NCBI RefSeq assembly: GCF_025698545.1 | Contig: NC_068576.1 | Span: 18,856,028-18,920,027 of the forward strand | Source of the DNA: Gossypium raimondii | Taxonomy: Eukaryota > Streptophyta > Magnoliopsida > Malvales > Malvaceae | Length of the DNA stretch: 64,000 bases | Direction: 5' to 3' | Part shown: piece by piece, positions 35,090 to 45,965 of the stretch | Layout: each line of letters begins with the position of its first letter | How positions within the stretch are numbered: the stretch's first letter is position 1 | Made by a program: the position numbers and the translations under genes | The notes under the pieces: generated by a model | The model's database searches: none | The model's input: the letters and a program-made list of their open reading frames with translations, nothing else | What the model was told of the DNA's origin: nothing

Positions 35090-35757
35090 ATGGAGTTTGT
35101 AAATCCTAAGTTGGTCATAAAAGGAATTTCTACTGAGATGGATGAAAGGATATTGAGACGACACTTCAACGCATATGGTGAAATTAAACATGTTGTTGTC
35201 TACTTTAGCAAAGCCATAGCTTTCGTTACTTTTGTTGATCCTTCCAAGGCTCAAATTGCCCTTCAACAACAACAACATATTATTCTTGGTCGAAGAGTAA
35301 GTAACTTCTCTTGTTTCTGTTTTCCACATCTTAATGTTGGCTATATGAATTTATTGAGTAGCTGAATAATCAGGTGGAGGTGAGACCAGCAAAACCGAAG
35401 GTAGAAATAGGGAAGAGGAAGATATTTGTGGGAGGATTGCCTCGATCCATAACAAATGAAGAATTCAAAGGATATTTCGAGAAATTTGGAAGCATTGTTG
35501 ATGCAGTGGTAATCCATGACAAAGAAACTAAGAGAAGCAGAGGGTTTGGGTTTGTGACATATGAAGCAGAGGAGTCAGCCAACCTTGTTTTGCGAACTAA
35601 TTTCCATCTATTAAACAACAAGAGAGTTGAAGTGAAGAAGGTGACTCCTAGGCAAGAGATGGTGCCAAGCGGATTTGAATTTCCTCCTTATTATTACGAT
35701 CCATATTATCAAACATATTTTTACGTCGTCTGGGTGCCCATTCCTGGATTTTACTGA
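35090..35757 (+). CDS. Short protein with two RRM domains (hnRNP-like), 2 exons
   Basis: Exon 1 is 35090-35296 and exon 2 is 35374-35757. The intron is GTAAGT...CAG in phase 0, giving 196 residues. RRM1 (about residues 6-70) has RNP2-like 'KLVIKGI' but a weak RNP1 ('AIAFVTFV'). RRM2 (about 84-160) has canonical RNP2 'KIFVGGL' and RNP1 'RGFGFVTY'. The C-terminus is short, Tyr/Pro-rich and ends 'VPIPGFY'. Plant hnRNP1/RNP1-type proteins are usually 350-450 residues with a long Gly-rich tail, so this is a compact or truncated relative. A TATAAAC at 35002 could be a TATA box. RNA binding is inferred from the domains; target and location are unknown. Confidence 0.85.
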
Positions 35758-37330
35758 GCCTCACTATGAAATTTTTGGTATGATTCCTCCATCCACTGCC
35801 TTGGGCCCTTAATTTTGTGTGGACTGTATCAATCACAGTTTGGGCTGTTATTTTATGTTTTCATTCTTGTTTGTCTAAAGGCCTGCAATTCAAATTGTTA
35901 CAGCGGAGATAGTTTACAAACCGGAGCAGCAGAGGAAGGCAGACATGAAGAGATTTGTGAACCTTTTGTCATAAGTGTTGCACACATGTGTTTAATTGTT
36001 TTTTTCAGTTTAAATTTAAACAGGGGAGGGACCTGAATCCTGATTATCGGGAACATTGTTGTTTTTTTATCTTTTTAATTATGTTGTTTTACTCTTTCAA
36101 TGTTTTATGGTGGTTTTAAATTTATCTGCATTCTCCAATAATTATCCTCCTCTCAGTTGTATCATATGCATGGGTTGTCTTCTAGGTTTTGGATTAAATC
36201 CATAGAAAATTTCAAGGTGATGAAACCAAATAGTGGAGTTAAATCAGTGGGATAATTGTCGTTTTCAATTCATTCTATTGTTCCAAGTCAATGAATCGCA
36301 CATTCCCCTTATGCTTTATTGTGAGGACAAAGCAAAAGTGGGAATAATACTACAAAATAATCCATATTTCCAGGAGACACCATGGCATCGTAGGCAAAGT
36401 TGGGTTAGGAGAGTTATAGATGGGGTGATTGAAAGCAACCCACCAACCAGGCTTACCAGACGTTTGTGCATCTCTTCTATACAACAACTTTCACTGTTTG
36501 CACTCTCTTTCAGACATATAGGGGGTCCTAGAAATGTGGGTATCTTGGTGGTGGGTGCTTTACCAAAAGTCTTTTAACAACACAATAGTCGCTTTGCTTT
36601 CTTTGTATATATGCAGAGGGTTTTCCCTATTCATGATACCAATATCTTGTAGGGTCTTCTCTCCTTGCCAGGCCTATGGACTAGTCCCAGGCTTTTAACA
36701 TATCTTGATTGATTATTTATCAGAAACTATAAAATGAAACCAAAAAAGAAAGATTTTTTAAGATAATCCCAAATTACTACCAATCCAAAAGAAAAAGATG
36801 CTACTACTGAACAAAGTAGGTGTAGAAAAAGAATCATATGTGTGAACATGACAACACCAATTTGCGTCTCACCATCACATCTCAAACAATCCAATGGAGT
36901 AACTCAGTTTTGAAAGTATACATATTATAATAACCTCATAGTTGTATTCGAAAAATAATTTTAAAAATGAATTAAGTCAAAAATTGTTTGCAATTCATGG
37001 AAGAGCTTTTTAAAACTATAATCATGGTAGATATTAAACACATGCATGACAGTGTTCCACAAAATACAGAGATGTGGTCACACTCATTTTGGTTGCTATC
37101 CATTTACATGCTTTATCTGTTGACTTTGCAATACATGGTAGCCTGTAAATCCCATCTGGATTTGTTTTGATTCAGTTCCCACATTAATTACCAAATTAAT
37201 TCCTTTCCCTTCACTAATTTCATTGCTTGTTTCATTCATGGTTATAATTGCTTTCCTTCTCTTTCTCCAGCCATGCAAACGACTATGTTTTCCTGGGAAA
37301 GAAACAAAATTAATTACTTCTATTACAAAA
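35758..37330. other. 3' flank of the RRM gene; possible gene debris
   Basis: Open frames at 35815-36036 and 36233-36577 lack recognisable domains, start context or splice structure. Part of this is probably the 3' UTR. Nothing further is supported. Confidence 0.4.
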
Positions 37331-38275
37331 ATAGAAGATTAGGTAACAAGTTAAGTTTACTACTTTTTGTCATTTACATGTAAAAGAATTTATCATTAAT
37401 TAATGATTAGATAAAAGAACACAATTTAGATGATCGACTATTCAAAATTTTATTTTTAAGTCATCTATTCATTAATTTGCTAACGGATATTAACATGAAT
37501 TGTTAGATCGCCATCGTTAATCATCCGTTGTTACTAAATTTTGTTTTGGTTACCCAACTATGAAAAGTTACGAATGCTTACTAACATTATATATTTGTAA
37601 TGTTTTGATCACTAGTTTGTTAGATAAATATAGCTAAGAATGTTAATTGTTTGGACTAACTAATGTTATTATAAAAGAAGAGAACCAAATTATGTCAAAT
37701 TAAAATATAAAGATTAAATCTCAAACTGTGAGTATAGTAAAAGAATCGAAACTAATTTCTTTTAATTATTTTATAATGAAAAAAGTAGAGATAGAAATCC
37801 TTTTATACATATATTTGTATTTGATAAATTGATTGTGTATCTTTTAATTCCACAAGCGATCTTAAAGAATTATCAATACATTTTTAAAAATATTTTACAT
37901 AAGACGCTTGTCGCCACCTTTAACACTACTAATAAAATCTAATCTAAAGAAGGTGGGAAATATTTTAGACAAAGATGTTGACATTGTTCTGAATTTAAAA
38001 TCAAACCAGTGTGCTTTTCCCCCTCTTTTTGTTACCACCTTTAATTTTATGTCCCCTTGCCCTTTAAGTGCCTAATCCCTCCTAACACACCATTAATTAG
38101 CAATATTTTCTTGTAAGTGGTTAATGAAAGAAGAAAAACATGTTTTTGTGAAATAGGGATATATGTTTGTGATTTCAGACTTTAATGGCAACCAAATGCT
38201 TTTCCTTTTTCTTTGCAAGATTGATGATTTGAGTTAATTAAAGCCTTTCATTACTCATTAATCATTCATAAAAGC
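37331..38275. other. A+T-rich intergenic DNA
   Basis: No gene. 'TAGTCACC'-like MITE vocabulary occurs near 37430-37600 (for example GGTTACCCAACTATGAAAAG). Confidence 0.4.
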
Positions 38276-38279
38276 AGGA

Positions 38280-38697
38280 CCCCAATCATCAAACAATTAC
38301 TAAATTTTTAATTGGGTCATTCAATTCTAAAAAATTACAAATAGTTACTCATTTGTTCTTCTTTTCTTTTTTTCTTTTTTTTTGTCCATTCCCCTTAAAT
38401 CAACAACAAAAGGGTTAGATGGACGTTAACTCAATGGTTTGGAAAATAAATAAATGAATCCCAATATCATTGATAACCTAAAACTACACCGTTTCTCAAC
38501 CCTCTCTCAATCTTTTCTTCTTTTTTCCCCTAATATTATATGGATATTTGTGTCATTTAATAAGTCATTTATTTGACAGAAATGAGCTAGAAACAGCAAA
38601 TTTGATAAGTCAAATGATTATTTTGTAATTTTTTAAAGTCGAGTGATCCAATTAGAAACTTAGTAATAGTTTGGTGACTATTTGGGTAGTTTACCCT
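38280..38697. mobile_element. MITE with about 65-bp terminal inverted repeats
   Basis: Left arm CAATTACTAAATTTTTAATTGGGTCATTC... (38298-38345) matches the reverse complement of the right arm (38622-38697, ending GACTATTTGGGTAGTTTACCC). The left terminus has lost the GGGTAAACTACCCAAATAGT tip that the right arm keeps. The core has TCTTTTCTTTTT tracts and no coding. Confidence 0.7.
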
Positions 38698-41090
38698 AAT
38701 TGTTTATGAGTTAATTCCAGTGCATGTCCCCAAGCTATAGGTCATATTCTAACTTGATCCTTGAACTTTTAAAAAGTTTTAATTAAGTCCTTAGAATCTC
38801 AATAGCCTTCCAATCAGGTTCTTCCACCCGCCATTCCGTTAACTTTTTCATTTTAAATAATATATTATTTCCTCAATAATTTCATTTAATATGCCATTAT
38901 TTAAATAATAACATTTTTATAAAACGCATGAACAGCCCGTACATCTCATGCGATAGAAAACTAGTATATAAAAGAGGAAATTGAAGATTAAAAGTTAATT
39001 TTTTTTATTAAATTAATAATGCCAACCCATTTTATAACAGTTACATTTGTCTGTCCAAATTTTTTCTCATTATGAGGAGATAATCGTTGGATAAAATTTA
39101 TGTCGTGAATTTACATCAAATAAATAAAGTGAGAATCATGTTCAAAAAGAAAAAGAAAGTGAGAATCAAATCAACAAAATCAAAAGATGTATAACATGTA
39201 CATGCATTATTGCTTTTATGCATATTTTATTTTACATTCTTTCACATGATTAATTATAAAGTTCATAAACCTAACAAGTTCAGTTAATCAATATGAGTTA
39301 TCAACTTAAATTAAATAATTTATCATGAGTTATTAAATTCAAGTAATCAATTTATAAGTTTATGATCTTCTAAATTTATAGTAGAATATTTAATTAGAGA
39401 ACTTAATAATTTCTTGAATTGATGTCTTTAATTCCACTCATGGAAGATTATGTTCATTTAATAAAATATGATTAATAAGTTTCATCTGTGAAATTTAATC
39501 ATTTTATTGAAATAATATTTTAATTGAGATAATTTTCATTTAATAAATGATAATTAATAGGCTTACTTATATGAAATAGTTACAATTTTAATTAAAAATT
39601 AGATCATATGTTGTTATAGAGACTAATTTAATAAAGAATGTATTTCATAACTATGGATGTTGTTGTTATAGAAGGTTAAAAATAATTTCTTTTAGAAAAT
39701 TGGCTGTATAATTAAATAATGCATTTTTATTATAAATCTGATCTAGGAGCACTTGGGTTTCTTTGCAATTTTTGCAAGAAGAAGAAGAAGATAATACTAA
39801 TTTATTTTCCAAGTTAAAACCAATCAATTAGCATCAAGTCAAAACTTATGATTAATTAAAACTTATTGAATTAGTATTCCTTAGTGGCTTGGCTCCACAC
39901 ATTGGAGATTTTTGAAATTTAATACAATATATAAGTAAGAATGACAATGGAACTGTTTGCATGGATGTCGAAAACATTCATGTTCATAGATAATCGCTCT
40001 ACATTACTTCAAACCGCTTCTATTTATTATTTTTCAATTTAATAATATAAATGTTTTTATTTATGAATATGATACAAATATATATAAAAAGTATAAGGCT
40101 GGAAATTTGTCCCCTTTGATATAAAAAGTGTGAAGTTAAGGGTTGTTAAACATAAAAATGGGTGGTGTCCCAATCCCTATGGCCATCCCCACCAAAAGAG
40201 TGTATATATCTTGTAATGACAATGAAAGGAAAGGAAAATCTAGTGATTGCAGCAGCTAGCATAAAGCTTTTCCTTTGTTATTCCCCCATCCCCATGCACT
40301 ATTTCTAGTTATACTTACTTATTCCCCCCCCCTCTCTCTCTAATGCTTTGTTTTGGTGGATCTTCTCATCATTGCTACAATAAAAAAACAAAGATGTAGG
40401 GGTACCCCCCAATCTACCCTTCAAACCCTCCAAAAAAAAAAACCTCTCTTTTCAAACCAAATCATTCTCTCTGGAATTTCTGTCTCCATGAACTTTGGCT
40501 ATTTACTCATGCAAATTTTGCATGCAGGATTATATATTCTACTTTCACCATGCAAGTTTTTAGGCTAACACATATATCATTCTTCATGTATTTGTATATT
40601 ATCATATTATTTTTTATGATGTCTTCTTCTTCTATGTTTCGTTTTAGATACGAAAACTCCCTCTCAAATAAAGCCAATTTTATTCTTCACTCTTACCTTT
40701 AAATCTGTACTCTCTTTTTCTTTTTTTCCAAACCATGAAGTCAGTATGAAACATGGTCCTGGCACCGGCGCCCGACAACACCATAAAACTCTGGCAGCTG
40801 CCCACAACAATAATGTGTTGTTTTTTTTTCTTTTTTTCAAATTGGAATCTTTATAAATGTTGATAAGGTAGTTAAATAAATTCAAATTTTGTGAAAAATA
40901 TTATATTTCGATTATATTTATATAAAAATGAATTAGAAATTGAGTTATAGGTAAAATGGTTTAAATTTGGTTTAATTTTTTACATATGTTTAATTTAAAT
41001 ATTCATATAAAAATAGTAAAAAATGTAAATATCATTGTATTAATACTCAATTCTTTATTTAAAAGTGATTTTAGATAGATTTCTTGTAAA
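38698..41090. other. Gene-poor A+T-rich DNA
   Basis: Near 38708-38860 there is another short block of MITE type (GCATGTCCCCAAGCTATAGG ... CCGTTAAC) without a clear partner. 40140-40570 is C/T-rich, with promoter- or UTR-like texture, but carries no credible ORF or known RNA. Confidence 0.4.
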
Positions 41091-41094
41091 TAAT

Positions 41095-41153
41095 TTTCCT
41101 ACCAAGTTTATTTCAACACCAACTCAGTAAGCCACATTATATAAGTATAGATT
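41095..41153 (-). mobile_element. Fragment of a Helitron 5' end, reversed
   Basis: CAACACCAACTCAGTAAGCC ... TATAAGTATAGAT reads in reverse complement as ATCTATACTTATA...GAGTTGGTGTTG, matching the 5' terminus of the 17480 Helitron. The other end was not found. Confidence 0.5.
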
Positions 41154-42977
41154 TTTTTAAAAAGTTCATAAATATTAGTCTTTTAGAAAGTGTGATTGTT
41201 CCTCCCAATAATATAATATTTAATGTTCAAAATCAAATCATTTGCCATTATACCCATGATTAAAATGATTTTAAATCTTGTACAACAAACTCAACAATAA
41301 CTAAGATATCTTAAGATAATCGTAATTCTCTTTAACTCCTAGGCTTTCCCTAAAATAATAGCTAATAACCCAATACTATACAACATTAATAATATCTTTG
41401 TGGCTAGCTAGAAGGACAATAATTTTCATTTCTTTTTGTTCCTTAATGAGATATTCACAAGGTGCCGACAGAAATGAGAAAAATGTGCACCCGTGTACGG
41501 AAATTGGTATGGTTCCAAATTATTAATTTAATAAATTAAAATTATAGAATCTAATTGTAAATGAAATCAAAATATGAATTTATTTTTGTAGTCAATAAAA
41601 AAGTTGGAGGGATGCATTTAATGAGAAGAATAAATGGCAAAGGCCAAAGTGGGTCTTTATAGATAAAAAAAGATGTTTAAATCACCAAACTTGACTAACC
41701 CAAATATTCTCCCAGTCTTAAAATGGCTTTATTCAGACAATCGGATATAAAGTAAGGGTCCCTTCCCTCATCATTTGCAGAATATCAACTTTGTATCTCT
41801 AATTTTTATTTATTTATTTTTCAACTAAAATATTTATCACCAACCAGTCTTAATATATGAAATAAACATACTTTTGTATACAAGTAAAAGAATTATGAAA
41901 ATACCTTTCTAAAATTAATACGAAATATTTTAACATTCTTAATAGGAAAAAAATTGGTTGATTTTATTTTTAAATCTTAAAATTTCCTTAAATCAAAATA
42001 GATTAAAAAACAAATAAAAGGATGGGTATAGCTGTATTTTAATTTATCACACAGTGACCCACCTCTCACTTTTTTATTTTTATTTAAAAGCAAAAGTTAA
42101 AGCAAAAAATAAAAGATCATCTTCTACTGTATCTGGCAACATCAATAGCTCAGAAATTTTATTTCTGATAGCTCGACCTGGAATTGGACATTGATTTATC
42201 AAAATAAATCCCATTGGCCCATACTTCTCTTTTGTCAATTTTATGATCATAAAGCAAAGTTAATGCACCCATTTTTTAACACTCTCTTTTTTATTTTATA
42301 TTATATTTATTCTTATGGACTGTACAACAAAAAGTACATGCATTAATTCATTATGCTAAAGTTTGATATGGCACATAAGGTCGATATTTAAAACTACCCA
42401 AAAAGGAGAAAGAAGGTGGCAAGGCTAATACAACTTGGGGGGTTGATTTTCTTTCTGTTCTTAAATGAAATCTTCTCAAATTATTTATAAGTAAGATGCT
42501 ATCAATTATTCATGGCTGCTTGTGTCTATCTTAATCCTCGTAATAAATTAATAATTTATATCAAATTATATATATATATATATATATATTAGTAGAGAGT
42601 TGCAAAAGATATGGTAGGGCCAGTAAAAGAAGTGAAGTGATAGGTGAGCAGAGACCAGACAGTATTGTCTTCTTTAGCAGGCAGCGATAAAAAATCTATT
42701 GCTCTTACTTCCTCTAATGCTTGCTACTGCTTCAACAATTAAAGCCAACACCGTACATTGTTTTCTTGCTTTCAATTTTTACCCACCATAGCTCTGTCTA
42801 GGCGGTTCTGATTGAAAGATATCATTTTACCAATCCACCTTACTTTCCCTAAAAGCCCTGGGGAAGTCCTTAGTCTTAGATTTTGTTTTAGTTTCTTTGA
42901 GATGAGGAGAAAGAGGAAGTTGGGTTATATGTCACTTGGTTTTGTGCATCACATCTTTTGGCATTGTCAATTAATTG
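41154..42977. other. Intergenic DNA with (TA)n tract
   Basis: A (TA)n run lies at about 42567-42589. No gene is recognised. Confidence 0.45.
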
Positions 42978-42978
42978 A

Positions 42979-43355
42979 CAAGCTACCTTTCTTTGATCCA
43001 CCTTCCCGGGCAGGGAAGAGAACGAAAATTGGCCGCGGATGGTGGTCGTGGTAGGTTCAATGAGCTTACGCGGCGGAGCGAACTCCTCTATCGTATTCAA
43101 TTTCCTCTGGCAGACCCAGACCCCCTCGATCCATCGTACTGGAGCGATCCGAGAAGAACGATTAGGGTCATATTCTATCCTTTCTACAATGCCCATTGAC
43201 GAAGTGCTTCGTTTCAGATCAATTCTTCGCTGCAATCGCTTCGATTCACCCCCTCGGTGAAAAACCGTAATACGCCCTGAGGAATTCCTACCAGCAGACT
43301 TCCCTGTACTAAAAATGAATTGTCTAAGTGCTCTCCTCTCTTGGCTTTGTCTCAT
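42979..43355 (-). pseudogene. rpl2: Mitochondrial rpl2, 5' part (in NUMT)
   Basis: The minus-strand frame starts ATG at 43355 and continues open for about 125 codons. Blocks include 'STGKSAGRNSSGRITVFHRG', 'RRIDLKRSTSSMGIVERIEY', 'IAPVRWIEGVW' and 'SSLPGKVDQRKVAC', all typical of plant mitochondrial ribosomal protein L2. After KVAC the frame runs into nuclear sequence ('QLIDNAKRC...'), so the rest of the gene is missing. It would encode a large-subunit ribosomal protein in the organelle. Here it has no promoter or presequence and is judged a transferred fragment. The frame is still open, which suggests a recent transfer. Confidence 0.92.
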
Positions 43356-43665
43356 TGTCTATCTCGTAATCATTCGATTCCGCGCTTCAATTGAAGCAAG
43401 CTCCTACTCCTCCTCCTTCTCCTTCGTATCCTTCATCGTCGTTGGTCCTTTTGACATAACATTCTCGGTCGCTAAAGAAAAGAGACTGGCTCTCTCTCTA
43501 TCTATTAAACGCAATATCTTGAAAGGCGAAGAGTTACTACTGATTTCTGCTCGTACTTCCTCTTACTGTAGTGATACAGTACTCGTGCAAGAGCGCTTAC
43601 GGCAAGAGCTAATTCAGCTAAATCAATGGCACGTGGGAGCCTTCCTAAAAGAAAGAATTGACTGA
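43315..43665 (+). other. Open frame of 116 codons in the mitochondrial spacer
   Basis: It begins ATG at 43315 with a hydrophobic N-terminal stretch ('ALLSWLCLIVYLVIIRF') and ends 'WHVGAFLKERID'. I do not recognise it. It overlaps the rpl2 start on the other strand and may be a chance or chimeric mitochondrial ORF. Confidence 0.3.
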
Positions 43666-43852
43666 CCTTGCTGCTTAGGACTTTTCTTTTCTAAAGTCTA
43701 AAGAGATTTCCCGGTGATAACTCCTTTCTAGTAGCAATTCCGACAAGAGCGGAAATAACTACGGTTATTTCCATTCTTCTTTCTCCTGTTCTTCTTCTAT
43801 CTAAGGACAAGGCGGAAGGTAAGGCCTGTGCTTGCTTCTAGGCTTCTTTCTT

Positions 43853-44434
43853 CTATCTTCTAGTCGAGGTGAAAGCTTTCAAAGAGCTGAGTCCTTCCCC
43901 CTGCAAAAAGCCGCTCCACGGTGGTAAAGTCTCATCTTGTGTGTTGGCCGAAGTGACAATAGTCACATTGAACCCTCGAATATGTTCGAAGACCTCGAAA
44001 TGATCTTCCAGTTCTGGGGAGAATTCGCAAAACTCCGTTTCCATCGAGAATTGAATGGAGTTTTCCCGTATTTCGACCGGAGAATCTAACAGAGACATTA
44101 CTATCGCGATTCTGACCGAAAAATTAGACATTCCATGCCCTCGGAGAGTGCTTTGGCGTGCCAGGTCACTGACATATCCTTTGTCTTTATTTGACCCCAA
44201 GAATAGATTGGATCGAAACGACTTTCCTGTCGAACCCCTTTGTGTCTGTATTTTTTTCTGACCGCGCGGAATCTCCATAGCCAATTTTCCATTTTTAATT
44301 ATGAAATTATAGGGTGCCTTTGGTACTACTCTTATTTCACACGATCCAGGAACTTCCATAACGTTGGCGTGATTCGGTTTGAGCAACGGATCTTGACGTG
44401 ATACATCTTCGTAATGAAAATGGAGTGAAAACAT
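43853..44434 (-). pseudogene. rpl5: Mitochondrial rpl5 (in NUMT), frame open
   Basis: The probable start is Met at 44434 ('[19 protein letters not shown]'). The frame continues open upstream to 44563, adding 43 residues that are not part of the family. Typical blocks are '[19 protein letters not shown]', '[11 protein letters not shown]', '[19 protein letters not shown]' and '[13 protein letters not shown]'. The last about 18 codons ('[15 protein letters not shown]') differ from the usual ending, so the 3' end is probably altered. Serine and proline codons appear where I recall edited Leu or Phe ('NFSVRI', 'LLDSPVE', 'LPPWSG'), as expected of unedited mitochondrial DNA. No targeting presequence is evident. 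It is a NUMT rather than a functional transfer, with fair confidence. Confidence 0.9.
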
Positions 44435-44787
44435 GAGTTGGCTTTGACAGTCTCTATAGAATGAATAAAAGCACTGTGAACTATCTGCTTCAAAAAGATA
44501 GTTGGTTGAATGAAACTGAAACCTTCTTTCTTCGGTCGGGAATCCGAAATGACGGCACAGCACAAGCCGCCCTACCTCCGGAGGCTCCGCTTTGCCGCAG
44601 ATCCACTCTGGTTTCGTCCCGAACCTCTCCTTTACCCATCCTCTTTGATTCAGATTGTGGGGCAGGATGTGCGAAGTTTTTTTATCCTTATGAAGCTACA
44701 AGCAAATTGTTTAGGTGTTATCTTGTCGAAAAAATCTAAGGGCTACTAATTATTCCTCTTATAGATTTTTCTAGAAGCAACAATAGT

Positions 44788-45576
44788 TTGGATTATGAAC
44801 ATAATTTTGCATGTCTACAAATGGGCAAATCCTTAAAGAATCAAGAGCTGCTTTTACGAAATTTAACTACGGAGAAAGAACACTTAAAAAAGTTGGTTGT
44901 TGATAGTTCTTCTAGAAAGTTCATTTTTAAAGAAAAATTTGTTCCTTTTGAGGAGTCTAACTTGAAGTTGAAAGAAGAGGCAACGAAATTAAAGGAGGAA
45001 AATGAAATATTGAAGAAAGAGAAATATGAGTTAGAGGCTCGTTTGCAAGAGTTGGTTGAGAAGCATGCAACTTAAGTTAGTTCCCTAAAGTGATCTTATG
45101 ATGGTGAAGTTGCACAACTTAAGGACAAGCATAAAACATACATTGCTGCTATCAAGGAAGAACTTAGGGAAACCGTAGAGAAGGAAAATGTCGAGGGTCA
45201 ATCTTTACAAGCCTTGGTGGATTCCACTAAAAGGGATAAGGTCATTGAAGTTACCATGGCTAGAGGAGAGAGAGATAGAGGCGTCGTTGAGGCTAATTCA
45301 TGTGCCATGGATGAAGTGAGGAATACTTTTGATTTAGCTCAGCATGGTGCCATTCTAGTGGCTTATGACCCACTTGACATTTCTCATGTTTGCTTAGGGT
45401 AGCTATGTGATGCAGTAGTTGATTTCGATAAGTTCAACCTTTCTGACCCTAAGTGGGAAGCTTTTAAAGAAAGCTAGATGGCTATTGTAGTAATTCCTCT
45501 TAGTACTCCTACGGACATAGTTTCTAGGGAAGAAGAAACAGATGAAGGGGATAGGGAAGACTCGACTATTGAGTGA
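44788..45576 (+). pseudogene. Coiled-coil ORF antisense to the Gypsy relic (additional ORF of a Tat-like element)
   Basis: One reading frame runs for about 263 codons with stops at about 45073, 45106, 45400 and 45474. The first 95 residues are rich in Glu/Lys/Leu heptads ('NLKLKEEATKLKEENEILKK'), a clear coiled coil. The later part has 'LAQHGAILVAYDPLDISH' and an acidic tail ('SREEETDEGDRED'). It lies beyond integrase on the strand opposite the Gypsy pol. That is the position and orientation of the antisense additional ORFs described for some Tat-lineage elements (Grande-like). Its function is unknown. The right half of the frame is well kept, suggesting past selection in the live element. 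Confidence 0.6.
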
Positions 45577-45965
45577 TGGTTTATCTATTTTTGTTTGTAG
45601 GGATAATGGTAATTGTACTGCATTTTTATGCAATGATCAAAGTATTGTTTATTAATGGACTTATTATTGCATATTTCTATTTCTTTATGTTAAACTTCCT
45701 AAAATGTTTTTGAAATTTCTATTTTATTGTAAAAAGGAAATTTTAAACATGCAGCTTTTTTTCTTCTTCAAGGCGAGCCTGTAATCTTCACCTCTTTAAG
45801 GCAAACTTGAAATGGTTACCTCTTTAAGGTAATTTCACTTCTTTGAGGTTACTTAATATCAAGAATATAAGAAATACATATTTGTATACCATGCTTAGAC
45901 ATATATTTGCACAAATGTTATATATAAAATTAAATGTAATAATTTTTTAAATGTCTTACATTTCA
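45577..45965. other. Spacer between antisense ORF and integrase
   Basis: T-rich DNA with short reiterations 'ACCTCTTTAAGGCAA' and 'ACCTCTTTAAGGTAA' (45790-45850). No coding. Confidence 0.4.

Larger units (their letters stand above)
42978..44755 (-). other. Nuclear insertion of mitochondrial DNA (NUMT)
   Basis: Base composition rises sharply compared with both flanks, and two plant mitochondrial ribosomal protein genes lie on the same strand. The left edge is sharp: rpl2 similarity stops at about 42980 after 'KVAC'. The right edge lies between about 44565 and 44755. The 43356-43852 interval has the texture of plant mitochondrial spacers. The piece abuts the antisense ORF of the Gypsy relic at about 44760. 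Confidence 0.88.

Noticed and set aside
36233..36577. 114-codon open frame downstream of the RRM gene
   Set aside because: No domain, no splice structure, weak start context; not supported as a gene.
40140..40570. Possible microRNA or UTR-like locus
   Set aside because: Only a weak stem (AAAGGAAAAG with CTTTTCCTTT) and no known mature miRNA sequence could be recognised.
42975..43260. Plus-strand open frames over rpl2
   Set aside because: Shadows of the conserved minus-strand rpl2 frame.
43853..44434. rpl5 as a functional nuclear gene
   Set aside because: Mitochondrial flanks, no presequence, an adjacent partial rpl2 and apparently unedited codons all indicate a NUMT.
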